NCBI GenBank assembly: GCA_022393335.1
Contig: JAJEKB010021384.1
Location: forward strand, 472,940 to 536,939
Reading direction: 5' to 3'
DNA from: Macrotrachela quadricornifera
Taxonomy: Eukaryota > Rotifera > Eurotatoria > Philodinida > Philodinidae
DNA length: 64,000 nucleotides
Both the position numbers and the translations under genes were made by a program. Below, one piece after another: positions 11,201-23,276 of this stretch; position 1 is the first letter of the stretch; every line of letters starts with the position of its first letter. The notes under the pieces are model-generated. The model ran no database searches. It had not been told where the DNA came from and was given only the letters and a program-made list of their open reading frames with translations.

Positions 11201-14200
11201 GAGAGATCAGATAGTATAAAATGAGTTCATAGTTTTATAGGTGCGTATGTTTCTAAAGTTTGTCGGTATGTTTGTGTATCCACCCCAATAGGAAAATGAT
11301 GTCGCCCAGATTAATATTTAAAACTTCTAATGTTTTATACGAAAATTCTAGGAAAGATTGTGGAGGGTATAGAATTTGAATCTCAAGTCAAATTTAAGGT
11401 TAATAATAAGTAGTTAAGCAACTCATAGTTTGTTTTGCTATTTTTCTTTAAAAGTTCGATTGAATATAACCGAGCATCGATAAATTAAGACTGAATGGGT
11501 TTTACTAAAAAAGTTAATGATAAACAATATGAACTGTCTCCAGTAGGAAGTCACAAAGATAAGTTAGTATGGGGAACTGAAGTCTAGGATTAGTTTTCCA
11601 ATGTTGTTAGTTATTAATTAACGATAAATGAACAAATAATAGTTTTTGATAAAATTTGACTGATCCTTATCAAGTACAGAAAATCCAAACTCGCAGTGAA
11701 TAAAAGCTATTTTAGTGAATTCCCTGTTATTTTAAGCTTGAATTAAAAAAAATCGAGGGTTGTGAATCTATGTTCGACATTGATTCTAATAGAAACATTT
11801 TTCTTTGTGCATCACTTTACGTCAGAGTTTTGGGTAAGATTTATATAGAAGTATGTAAAACAACGAAGTGACTGCTTGATATCCTGTTGTTGAGTTTCCA
11901 TAGACATCAACCTTAAAATAACATTCAAAATAAGCGAAGGTTTTTCCTTAACCACAATGTACTCTATTGGTAGAAGTTTTTGAGTAGTTTTGTTTTTTTA
12001 TCTCTTTAGTAAGTGTATTAACAAATGTTCAGTAACTTTTTGAGAGCAATTCAAACGAGATGCATCTATTCAGTTCAAACATAAACTAATATTGAAGGAT
12101 GTAGCGGTGTTAAATACGGAAACGACTAGACGTTGACTTAGAACGTTATTTCAAAGCATAGTTTTGAAATAAGTGTCAAGTAACTTAAGTAGATTCTCCA
12201 AAGAAACTAATGAATCTTGTTTGATAACGAATCTGGCAAAATTTCATTTTGTAAAAATGAAAAAGAAACTGAAAGCTGATGAACACTAGCCGATGTTTTC
12301 TAAGTGCTGGGAGTTTTCAATTACGTACCAATATATTGTGAGTAAGCTACTATTATGTGCATGCCAATCCTAATATGACAGATGACAGACAGAAAAATAA
12401 GCCGTATATGGAAACGGCTAGTCGTGAGTGGCCGACCGGAGGGAGGCCGACGAACGACTAGTCGTTGATTTCAAAGGTTTATCATCAGTGCAGTAAGTAA
12501 GATTTGAGGTACATTAATAGACTCTTAAAAAACTGGATTCTTTAGGAAAAATAATTCTTTGTTCGACATTTTATGTAACAGAGTATATCCAGTAAAGGAA
12601 TTGTGAATACTAACAGTATTTATTTGCTTATTGTAGCGTAAGCAGAAATAGATATGTAGCCGTGTCAATCTAAAACTTGTGTCCGGAATTCTCTAGTTTG
12701 AAAAAAGATACTTTATTTCATGGAATTGTGGTTTGAAGTGATCGTCACTTGGTCATGCTATTTAACTTGATGAACAAACTGAAACATCTAAACTTTATCT
12801 AATTCTGTTTTCTTAAATTAACAGTCGTACAGTGATAAATATTGTGCTTAAAAAGACATGAATGTTTGTTCCTTTGTTTTGTTCAGACAAGCCAGAGTTT
12901 AGGACTAGAAAGTATGACATTCGAAACCACTGAATATGGTCAGATATCTCTATTAGACTTCATCCAACTCAGTCGACGAAGAACTCAAATTTGAGATTTG
13001 CTTGTCATTCAAATATGAATCAATATAGGAATATTTCTATAAAACAATGATCGCTAGAAAGGATGTTTTTTTCGTAGCTCTGATACAATTGAGGGAACTG
13101 AGGTATAAGAAAATCCAAATGAAAATTATTTTGAATGATAATTACACTAAAATTTCTTTCAGAAAAGGGTCAGCGAATCCGAAGGATGAGCGCTACTTGT
13201 TTTCTTAACTATCTAATTATCTTATGATTGACTAGAATAAATTTATTTTTCGTAGAACTTAGTGAACCAATTGGAATGGAATAATAATTATCCAAAATCT
13301 TCCAAAAGTAAATAAAAAAAAACAGATTATATCCGAGAAACACGTATGACAGTAACAAGTTATAAATTTTAATTTGTACGAATACTATCAAAATTTTTGC
13401 TTTGTTTCCAGGAGAAGCAAATTCTCAAATTGTATGAATCATGCAAAGCATTGCCAACTGCGGCAAAATATTTTCCTTCAATATTAATATATTGAAAGAG
13501 TAACTAATCACTTGTTCATAATCTTTTTAGGTACCACTCACGGTTAATCTTTCTCATATTTATAAGTGCTTCAATATTTGATACTCCTATTTGACTTACA
13601 GTCCTCTGATCGTGGATTACCTTTGATACATATATAAACAAATAATTATTCTTTGTTTCTTACATCAAATGATTATCATAGTCAGATTTTCTAGATAGGA
13701 ACTTCTGAGTATATTAGAATATCTGATGACTCGATAAAATTTATTATAGATTTAATTAATTCGCGCAGTCACTTAGGCACTGATAAAAATAAAAGAAACG
13801 TCAATTATCTAATGCAAATGAAATAATAAATATTACAAGTGATGACAATCAAGAAAAACGAAATTTCTTCTCAAAATGTTGGAGGAAATGATGTTGTGTT
13901 CATATGACAATTGTCTAACATTAAAAAGAATCATAAGTTATTGTCAGAGGCTCATTTGAGATGTTTTAGTAGTATAAAATTGTCTATTTCCGAATTACTG
14001 AACTGAATTTTGTCTTCTTGCACAAAATTATTAAATGCACGAAAAAAAGTTCGTATAGATCTCCTCTGCAACAATCCTTAATAAATTTTACAATGTAATG
14101 ATTAGTTGCTGATTCAATAACATGTACACAAAGAAGAACAAAAATAACTGATTAGATTCAGTCTGAGTACTGAAAACAACATATCTAAGTATTCTTATAT

Positions 14201-15078
14201 ATCACATGAATCTTAACTAATTCTAAGGAGAGAAATGGTTTTCTTTAAAAGAGTTTTCATTTATAGACCGGTTCTTTCAAAAAAGCAATGATGCCATAGG
14301 ATTCATGTACCTCGAAAACCTTCTGTTGAACTTTATAAAATATCTTGTTTTTCTTCAAATAGTCTTCTTTCACGAAGTTCTAAAAGTTGTAAGGATTAAG
14401 AATCAATCTGTAGTTTGCCTTTCATACTTTAAGTATTATTTATCATTCGTTATAACTGTTATATTTGCTCCTGACACGTATGCACATAAACATAGCCCCA
14501 TTGTCTTTCACATAATCCTCTCTATAAACGAGAAAAAAACGTGATTAACTAAATGATTATCTTAAAACTGCCCAACTGACTCGAAAACCAATGATGAAAA
14601 TCTCACATGGTCCAGAATCATGGGCACTAAAGAGCGGATAGATGCAGAGTAGAGTCTTGAAGAGCCTGATCAGTAGAGATCACATTCTTCTAAAACCTGA
14701 CTGGACATAATCGGACCCTCACGACACCTAATTGAATGCAGTAGATAATGTTTTTTTTGATTTTGACAGTCATAGAAAAACAACCTTTTTTTTCATATGA
14801 TTCTCCCTATAGTCGAAGAAATTAATTAACTAAAACTGATATTAGATTCAAATTCCTTGATCGTCGATTATTTTCGGTAAAGTTTTAGGAAAAATTATAT
14901 ATGGGTATTTTTTATTCATTGAGTAAAGTGTAAACATAGAAACAAGCAAATAATTTATGTATTTTCATCAACGAACGCGCATTTCTATGTATTCTATTCT
15001 TTTGATGAATAAAATTAATCTCATTTCGGTGTTATTGAAAAAAAGGATTGTACTGTAATCATAAAGTTTTATTGTAAA
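11201..15078. other. gene-free stretch
   Basis: No gene is supported. Short related segments at about 12109-12172 and 12401-12480 (versions of 'ggaaacgactagacgttga' and 'ggaaacggctagtcgt') may be remnants of one inverted or direct repeat. Confidence 0.5.
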
Positions 15079-16947
15079 ATGGAACAAGAAAGAAAGGTAG
15101 ATATTGAAACCATTTCGCATCGTCGTCCATGTCGTTCACTTAAGCAAAAAGTCAGTTTTTCTTTCTTAGATCATTAATGATTTTATATGAAAGTATAACT
15201 TTAGCGACAACATCAATCAAATAGAATGATTCATGTCACTGTTGGATTATTAAAAAATCGATGGTTAACAAATAGAAAAAGTAATATTCTTGAACAAAAA
15301 ATAGGCTCTTCCATCACGCAAAGAAACGAAAATGGAAGAGTAACCAATCAATCTTCAATATCTGAAGATTATAATGGTAAAAGAAATTTCAAAAGTAAAA
15401 GTCTATTAACAAGATCTGCAAAAGTCTCTCCTCAACAGGTACTGTAGTATCTCTCTTATTCTAAAAATAATTTCATTTTTATCATAAAAATAGAGTCAAA
15501 TTCATTGCTCGTCGGATCGAATAGGTATTATTGAAGATCATCATCGAAAGAATGAAACAAATAAAAAGTTTATTTTATATGATTACAAAATAATTTGTAT
15601 GTCATCCCATTTTTCACTTTAGATGCTCACGACGATGTATAATTATTTCATTAGTTGTCATTATAATTATTGTTTCCATCATTATTGCTATTCTACTTGC
15701 TATCTTACTGCAAACTCAATCAAAAACATCAACAAGTAACAATAATTTTCTATCAGTTTTAACTATTTCAATCATGGATTTTTCGTTCTATAGTTACGAC
15801 ACCTGTTCTTCGATGGAACTCGACAGGTATTACCGTGGCTGGAATCACTGCTAATCCAGGTAATGCTAACGATCAACTTAATTCACCTTTAGATGTGATA
15901 TTTGATCATGCGAATAATATGTACATTGTTGATTACATGAATCAACGAATCCAGAAATATTTATTTGGTACTTCAGTAAAGACGACAGTGTTTGGTAATG
16001 GAACATCTGGTTTAACTCAATATCAATTAAATGATCCTTGGAGAACAATCATTGACTCAAATAATAATCTCTATATAGCAGATACCGCTGCTCATCGAAT
16101 CCTATTCTTGTCTAATGATGCTACATCAGCTACTACAATTGCTGGTATACCAGGTCAGTAGAAAATAATAATAATATATATGTGAGTGATCAACCTGAAT
16201 GAGACTCTATTTTGATACAACCCTATTGTAAGGATCCTATATAATCCTGAATTAGTTCGAGCAACACCATGTTTTATCTTTACAATAGGACTGTATCAAA
16301 ACGGGTAATCAGCCAAGTTGATCACCCCAATATATGTTTTCTGGATCGTTTTTTTTTTAGGTATTTGTGGTAATGCCAGTAATCAATTTTGTTATCCATC
16401 TGGTATTGCTTTAGATTCAACAACAGATACACTTTATATAGTAGATTACAATAATCATCGAATGATGTCCTATGCATCTGGCACAAATTCTGGTAATTTA
16501 TTATTGGGTGGAATTGGAGGAGGGATATCTAATACACAATTATACTATCCCACAGGCTTACATTTTGATTCATATTCTAATAGTTTGATTATTACCAATT
16601 ATGCTGCAAATAATATAGTTCGATATGTATTAGGTGAAAATCATTGGACATTGGTTGCTGGTAATATCAATGGATCTTCAGGTGACACATCAACCCATTT
16701 ATTTCTTCCTATCGCAGCGACTCTTGATCCCATGGGAAATATATATGTTGCTGATAGACAAAATCATCGTATCCAATTTTTCTATAACGGACAATTCAAT
16801 GGAACAACAATTGCTGGTATTTCTGGTGTCAATAGTAGCAATGCTACTACTCTCAATTGGCCTAGCTCGATTAGACTTGATAGTCAACTAAATGTATATG
16901 TAGCTGATACACTTAATCATCGAATACAAAAATTTTCACGTTATTAA
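15079..16947 (+). CDS. type II membrane protein with extracellular NHL-repeat beta-propeller (5 exons)
   Basis: I infer exons 15079-15150, 15205-15443, 15623-15735, 15794-16153 and 16361-16947. All have GT/AG borders and their summed length (1371 nt) keeps one frame, giving 456 aa. The N-terminal ~100 residues are basic and Ser/Asn-rich (cytoplasmic). An RR pair then precedes a strongly hydrophobic helix (IIISLVVIIIIVSIIIAILL) encoded by exon 3. The rest is a row of NHL units with the pattern P-x-G/D-hydrophobic, then 'lYIVDYxNHRi' (for example YIVDYMNQRIQKY, YIADTAAHRI, YVADRQNHRIQFF, YVADTLNHRIQKF). NHL propellers bind ligands or proteins; the ligand here is unknown. The last intron is enlarged by a MITE. 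The third-to-second exon phase requires donor GTAGTATC, a weaker site than the nearby GTACTG. Confidence is high for the NHL exons and moderate for the first two. Confidence 0.85.
16186..16325. mobile_element. ~140-bp MITE inside the last NHL-gene intron
   Basis: Inverted arms begin GTGATCAACCTG at the left and end CAAGTTGATCAC at the right, and both contain TTTTGATACA and CCTATTGTAA blocks. The element makes up most of the 207-nt intron (16154-16360). Removing it leaves about 67 nt, the size of the other introns. Confidence 0.65.
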
Positions 16948-17383
16948 CTTGCCAACCAGTTATATCAATTGTGTATTCGCCATGTCATTTCTATTTGAAA
17001 ACATATTTTTTTTTATTTTTTGACTACGAAACAAATTCATAAAAGTTTGTCGAATAATTGTCGTTAAAAAAAATAATTTCACTGCCATGAGAACAATTCC
17101 CAAGAATGTTAATAGTGTACAACAGATGGCCATAGTAACATTTCTCATTTCTAGAAGAATTAATATTGAGAATGAGTAAATAGAAACATTAGGCATTCAC
17201 GACAATCGTTGTTTCTGTCCTATTGGGACAGCATCAACTGGTTTTTGAAAGATATTATATTTATATAAGTGGTTTGAAAAGAATTAAATAAATATTGAAT
17301 TGCTAAGATACAATAATCTAAATGATATATATTTTGTAGATGTTAAGTTTTCAATAGACTTAACAGCATATCGTCATATATAA
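16948..17383. other. short intergenic region
   Basis: This is the 3' flank of the NHL gene. A minus-strand 78-codon frame (16960-17196) contains hydrophobic runs, but nothing in its context supports a gene. Confidence 0.4.
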
Positions 17384-17978
17384 CTATTGTCCATTTCAAA
17401 ATAAAGTGTAATCGGTTGTTTGTTGAATAACTCGACAACTTTCCTAGAAGGTTCTAAGAATTTCTTGGAAAATTACTGTCTAATTCGCTTGATTATGGGT
17501 ATTTTCAAATGGAATTGAAAATCCAATATCTCAAGAAATGAATCTCTTTTTTGGCTGAAAATTTTAAGATATTCTATGGGCCATTAGATCTATCTATGGG
17601 CAAAGTTTCAATTCGAAATTTCGTAATTTCATTTTTCGGTCAATACGTAAAGTAGGATTAAAAATTCAATAAAATGGTCATAAGTTTCTCGGGAAAGGTC
17701 GAAAACGTATAAAAAGTTTGTGGTTTATAAAGTAGATATTGGACTACAATATGACTGAACTGAAATTGAAAATATGCCTAATCAAACAAAACAGCCAGTA
17801 ATTTTTCAAAAAACTCTTAGAACCTTCTAGAAACGTCCTCAAATGTTTTGATTCTCAGGCAGACTTATACCTCCACTCATGCTCTTTCTCATGGTAAAAA
17901 CCCGAGCTTGATAGTTATCACCATTGCCGAGTTATTCAACAAACAACCAACTGCACTTTATTTTGAAATGGACAATAG
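17384..17978. mobile_element. ~595-bp non-autonomous inverted-repeat element
   Basis: The ends are CTATTGTCCATTTCAAAATA and its complement TATTTTGAAATGGACAATAG. Homology between the arms continues through GGTTGTTTGTTGAATAACTCG and, further in, CTTAGAACCTTCTAGAA. The right flank is TA; the left flank is AA (probably a mutated TA). The terminal CTATTGTC is shared with the larger transposon at 45305-48148, which suggests a related transposase mobilised both (inference). It carries no coding capacity. Confidence 0.7.
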
Positions 17979-18200
17979 TACATATCATAGTGATTGGATA
18001 GCTCGAAACCATGTAATTCATGTTTTTTAATGGATTGAAAATATATATTCTTTTAGATTAGTAAATGAGTCATTCGATTCTATATTGCAAGGTTTACATT
18101 CTCTCCTTTATTGTAATACTATCTATCAATAAGAGATATTCCAGTAGTTACTTTTAAAAATCGAGAAAAAATAAAGTATTTCTAGTATATATTTAGATTT

Positions 18201-18246
18201 GAGAAAGAAGGTCAAAAATTGACCTGGCTGTTACTACTAAAGTTAA
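18201..18246 (+). mobile_element. relic of a piggyBac-type end
   Basis: The segment gaaggtcaaaaattgacctg followed by gctgttactactaaagttaa resembles, with several substitutions, the right end of the element at 7956-8574 (gtgggtcaaaaatgacccag, then gctgggcgtactagggttaa). No partner end was found nearby. Confidence 0.4.
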
Positions 18247-18607
18247 GCATTATTGATTTGAATTTTGATAAATAATTTAAGTCATCATCATCAATAGGAC
18301 TCATTATCAATTATTTCTACATTCTTATTTATATCATTCTTAAAATTCTTTAAGAATATTTTGTTATTTCAATTTATGTACTTTGTTTCTTGATTTAGAT
18401 GTTACTTCAAAGAAACCTTTATAACGTGTGTGCATATGCGGTAAATAGAGTAGTATCATATTACTTGAATGTTATCTTAATTTACTTCTCACTATTATAG
18501 ACAATAGATCACATCTTTTCATTTTTCACCTATTCTTATCTTGCCCTATATACAATGCTCTTAGTTTCATTTCGTTCTAATACAATCATCAATAGTCATT
18601 GGCAACA

Positions 18608-19879
18608 ATGGGAGAATACTCAAAGCAATATATATTAGTACTGTTGTGTATTGTACTTGGTCTTATTGTTCAATGCACATCAACGATCGTTTACAAATGC
18701 AACAATGATACAATTATCTGTGGATGCTCGAGACGTCCTAATATTAATTTGAAAATTTTCGGTGGTTCTTCAGCTGGATTAAATAATTGGGATTGGATCG
18801 TATCATTCCGTGATGTGAACAACACACATTTTTGTGGAGGATCAATTATTAATGAATGGTACATTATTACAGCAGCACATTGTTTGGAACATAAGACGCA
18901 TGTCATAGCCGAAACAACAGTTTGTGCTGGTACATTTCGTTTGTCAGATCCTTGTCATCAAAGTCTAGCAATAGATTTTCTAATCTTTCACCCTTTATAT
19001 AACAAAGCAACATTTGAAAATGATATTGTTTTGGTTCGTCTTAGAACACCATTCAATTTCACTGATTCATCACTAACTCGAATATGTTTACCAAGTGCAG
19101 ATCATTCTAACAAATATCCTAAAGTAGGTACTGAAGTAATTTCTATTGGATGGGGAGACTTAAATACAAACGAAGCTCCAGATGAACTACAAGAAGTAAC
19201 ACTTAAAATCATGGATAAATCGTCAACGAATTGCAATCATTCTCCAAATCGTCGTTATCACCTATGTGCTGGTGATTCAGGAAAAGGTATTATACTCTCA
19301 CATATTTCTACAGCTATTTGTCATATAACATCTTTTATGATCAGGTATATCACGTGGAGATAGCGGAGGACCATTGATGATTTTAAGAGATTCGAAATAT
19401 TGGGAACTTATTGGTCTAGCTTCTTTTGGCAAACGTCATGCGACTGCTCGAGCTGGTAGTAGTTACATATTTATTGCACCATTTGTTCGATTTATTCAGA
19501 ATATTACTCATACATCATTATCAATTCATCCATCTACAATGAAATGTTTATGTCAATGTCCACGTGGAACTAAGTCAGGATATGTTTACATTGCAGATAA
19601 TTCTCTCGATGGATGTATTGATGCATGCAAAGAAGAACCGTCAAATCCTTGCAATAATTCAAATACCTATGCTTGTCTTGGAACAAATTGTGCCTACACG
19701 GAGTCATACATTCATACAATAAATGAAACAACAAAAAATTATCAGCCTTTCTTAAGTACGTAGTTATATACCAGAAAACTAGATTTCTGTGGGATTCAAC
19801 TTCAGTTTCTTACAATAAAATACGATAACTGTTTTCTTTGTTTGAATTTTTGTCAGATGCTCGCCAAAATCGGCATTGA
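18608..19879 (+). CDS. secreted trypsin-like serine protease (S1) with Cys-rich C-terminal extension
   Basis: The start is ATG 18608 in a CAACAATGG context. Exons are 18608-19286, 19345-19755 and probably 19857-19879 (370 aa); reading through the last donor instead stops at 19763. A signal peptide (LVLLCIVLGLIVQC) precedes a CG-containing propeptide and the activation site KIFGG, the equivalent of RIVGG. The catalytic triad is complete: H91 in TAAHC, D139 in ENDIVLVRL and S233 in GDSGGPL, the last contributed by exon 2. The Cys residues usual at chymotrypsin positions 191 and 220 are both missing (SRGDSGGP; SFGKRHATARAG), so that disulfide is lost. After the protease fold comes an unrecognised Cys-rich segment (CLCQCPRG ... 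CIDACKEEPSNPC ... ACLGTNC). Substrate specificity cannot be read safely. Confidence 0.88.
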
Positions 19880-21757
19880 TGGTCTGATCAAAACTGCCGT
19901 AATGACAAGTTTTAAATTATTGAGTTAGTGATATAAGGTAGCTTGAATTCTCTTTCCACTGATCAGTTAGTATTGCAATGATTTCGAAACAATCTTCACA
20001 CTTTTTTTGAATATGATTTGTTGAGACATCCTTGAAACTGTTGTTCTTGTTCTGAGGCACTATTGAAGAAGATTTGAGATTTCTCTAACATTTAAGATTC
20101 TCTTATGTTAGTAATAGTGAGTATAATGTTGAAATCATCTGCTCTCCAAAGTTCATTAAGTCCAATGTTACGTGAGTAAAACGCATAAAAGGATCTCTCT
20201 TCTGATATAATGGTAATATATTTCTGTTGGTGTTTCATTATACTACTTAGTTCTGGTTATGACCTATAATATCAGACTATTTCTCTCAAATTAATGATGT
20301 ACGGCATCACTTAATCTTTGTACTGTTTTTTACAAATTAATTTGATCGTATTGTATTGCTATTGGTGATTCAGTAGTCGTATTTGATAGAAGATAAACAT
20401 TAGGCATCGACATGGAATGATCCTAAAGTTATGCATCAAAAGAAAAAAATAAAATGTCTTTATCATGACTTATCGAAACTATCTATTTATTTTTTACTAA
20501 TGATAGAGACATAGTCAGATTTTGGGTCCACATGGACAATATTAGATCTCAACAAAAAATGTTTACTTTTTTGCAAGCATGAAGGATCGATGTACGATAA
20601 AGAAGAGGTAGTTTAATAACATAGCATAAAAATGCTTCCTCATATTTACTTTTTCTCCTATCAAATACATATTCATAAATTCTTATGAATATTAAAGAAA
20701 GACTACTAGTATGTAACAATTAATACATTTGTATATATTTTATAAAAATACATGAACCATGCTTTAGCATAAATATTTAAATTGTTTGATTTTTATCTTA
20801 ACAATCAGTTCATAATGACAAAATTGCTTGACATAATTCGATATTATTATTGAGTGACATAAATTCTACATTAACTACGAAAAATTGACTTTAATCAGTC
20901 AAGTATTGTTTTTTATCATGTTCACTTTGGTTTCAGAATTTTAGCGAGAATTATCTTCGCGAAAAACACTATTTTATAAGAAACGAATTTTAATTTTAAG
21001 ACCAATATAGTAGGAATACTGCCAATCTACTAGTTTTTTGTTCTCTTCTAGCAGATTGAAACTGTCACTTTTTATAAAATATGAGAATGCTGTCTGTAGC
21101 GAGAGTGTGAGTAGATAAATCTTGGATACGAAGTCAGATCCAATCATATCCTATGGGACCTTATTAGATATTTTCCAAACCCACTTTAAATCATTACGTA
21201 CTGATAACAAAAGTTGTCGTCTACATCTTTGTATATATATTACTATACGTTTACCGTCATGGGTATATCACTTTATCTACATTCTAAAAAAATGATTTAT
21301 TCCCGAACAAGTGTTCATGGAATGGATCTTTTTAGATTTCACAAAATTGTATGAAATCTTGAAGATTCTTTCCCTATATTTTCATTCACACTCCTGGGGA
21401 AAGATTACTTTCGACAACTTATTTCAACTAAAGAGGATATTAACTTTTGTTATTGGAATATGCACAGTGACTTGTTGACATTTTCGAAGCAAATTAGTGT
21501 ACAGAAATTAATGTAATTAATATTTTAAACCTTTACAAACAGTATGGGAACCTTTGAGAAACTATTGAATTTCGATTGACAGATTCGAATCGGTTCCAAG
21601 CACAGTATCTTATCGCATTAGTGTGGCTCGATTGATTCTGGCAGCATTCTCTAGTAGGATCTGTTAATCGGTAGTTATCAGGAGTGATCGAGTTGAGTTG
21701 CTTTTCGATCGAATTTCGACGATAGTTTTTCACAAGGATCCTAACATTGAAATAAGC
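19880..21757. other. gene-free stretch
   Basis: No coding region was recognised. A weak inverted pair (tttgagaaactattgaatttcgat near 21551 and its rough complement near 21706-21735) may be an old ~200-bp MITE. Confidence 0.45.
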
Positions 21758-21887
21758 ATGGATTACGAAGAATCCGATTGGATCTGGTATCTTTCCAATC
21801 TGATTTGTCTCATCATTAGAAAGGATAGGAAAGAGTAAGTTTATACAATACTAGTCCTCTACTATACGCATTAACTATTTGATTTTA

Positions 21888-23276
21888 ATGGTCTCTATTC
21901 CCTCTCTGTTCATGAGATATTCCGATGTAAGTTCTACATTTCAGACTTGTCGGGATTCCACTGACAAGCTTTTTGTTTTCATTATAGCTCAATGCATCTA
22001 TATTGGACCTGATAACGCTAAACATAAGAAACAATTCAAAGACGATAAAATGTACAGAAGCAGCGTCCATAACTGTACCAATGGCAACAAAACAGGTACC
22101 GTTGTGCTGATTTGGTCCAATGGTGATAAATATATAGGTGCTTGGATCGGCGGTAGCAGAGCAGGTTTCGGCATGATGACTTGGTCCAACGGCGATAAAT
22201 ACGTAGGTGATTGGGTTGATGATAAACAGACTGGTAATGGCGTTTTTACTTGGCCCAGTGGTGATAGATACGAGGGACAATTCAGAGATGGTAAAATGCA
22301 TGGACAAGGCACATATAACTATCCTGATGGCAAGAAATACACAGGTGCTTGGATCGACGACAGCATGACCGGTAACGGCACAATGTCTTGGTCTAATGGT
22401 GAAAATTACACAGGTGATTGGGTTGATGGTAGTAGAGTAGGTATCGGTACGATGAGTTGGACCAATGGTGATAAATATATAGGTGATTGGATTGATGATA
22501 GTAGAATCGGTCAAGGTTTCTATACATGGTCTAGTGGTCATAAGTACGAGGGACAATTTAAAAACGGCAAGTTGCATGGACTAGGTGTATTTCATTTTTC
22601 CGCGGGCGAAAAGTATGCAGGTGATTGGGTCGATAGCAAGATGACAGGTAACGGTATGATGATTTGGCCCAACGGCAATATATATATAGGTGATTGGATC
22701 GATAATAAACAGAGCGGTAAAGGCATTTCCATCTGGTCCAATGGCGAAAAATACGAGGGACAATTCAAAAATGGGAAGAGGACCGGACAAGGTACAAATA
22801 AATATGCTGATGGGAAAAAATACATAGGTGATTGGATCGAAGGTAACAGAACAGGTAATGGCACGATGATTTGGCCGAATGGTGGTAAATACACAGGTGA
22901 TTGGGTCAATAATAGAAAAACAGGCAATGGTGTGATGATTTGGCCCAATGGTGCTAATTACACTGGTGATTGGATTGATGATATGAGAACAGGTCAAGGT
23001 ATCTATACATTGACTAATGGCTACAAATACAAGGGCCAATTCATAGATGGAAAGAGACATGGACATGGTACATTTCACTTTCCCAATGGCAACAAATATG
23101 TAGGTGATTGGGTTAACAACAGTAGAACAGGTCAAGGTGTTTTCAGATGGTCTAATGGTGACAAATATGAGGGCCAATTTGAAGATGGAAAAATGAGTGG
23201 TTCAGGCAAAATGTACTATTCAAATAGAACGACTAAGAAGGGCACATGGTTCAATGGCTTATTCGTCAATTATTGA
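21888..23276 (+). CDS. MORN-repeat protein (about 16 repeats)
   Basis: From about residue 75 the protein is an unbroken array of 23-residue MORN units of the form 'NGdkYiGdWvddkrtGnGt'. I count 16 Y-x-G motifs and a partial last unit. Units come in two kinds, 'GDW/GAW' and 'GQF'; the GQF kind is at positions 3, 7, 10, 14 and 16, so the array has a higher-order pattern. MORN arrays bind membrane lipids or organise scaffolds in other eukaryotes; the role here is unknown. The start is uncertain: ATG 21888 is in frame, but the region before about residue 35 may be intronic, and an upstream ATG exon (21758-21834) ends in a strong GTAAGT donor whose phase I could not join cleanly. The gene ends TGA at 23274-23276. 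Confidence 0.85.
   Translation: MVSIPSLFMRYSDVSSTFQTCRDSTDKLFVFIIAQCIYIGPDNAKHKKQFKDDKMYRSSVHNCTNGNKTGTVVLIWSNGDKYIGAWIGGSRAGFGMMTWSNGDKYVGDWVDDKQTGNGVFTWPSGDRYEGQFRDGKMHGQGTYNYPDGKKYTGAWIDDSMTGNGTMSWSNGENYTGDWVDGSRVGIGTMSWTNGDKYIGDWIDDSRIGQGFYTWSSGHKYEGQFKNGKLHGLGVFHFSAGEKYAGDWVDSKMTGNGMMIWPNGNIYIGDWIDNKQSGKGISIWSNGEKYEGQFKNGKRTGQGTNKYADGKKYIGDWIEGNRTGNGTMIWPNGGKYTGDWVNNRKTGNGVMIWPNGANYTGDWIDDMRTGQGIYTLTNGYKYKGQFIDGKRHGHGTFHFPNGNKYVGDWVNNSRTGQGVFRWSNGDKYEGQFEDGKMSGSGKMYYSNRTTKKGTWFNGLFVNY

Noticed and set aside
21885..22948. Long minus-strand open frames opposite the MORN gene
   Set aside because: They are mirror frames produced by the regular MORN codon pattern; they encode repetitive Pro/Ile-rich peptides with no domain.
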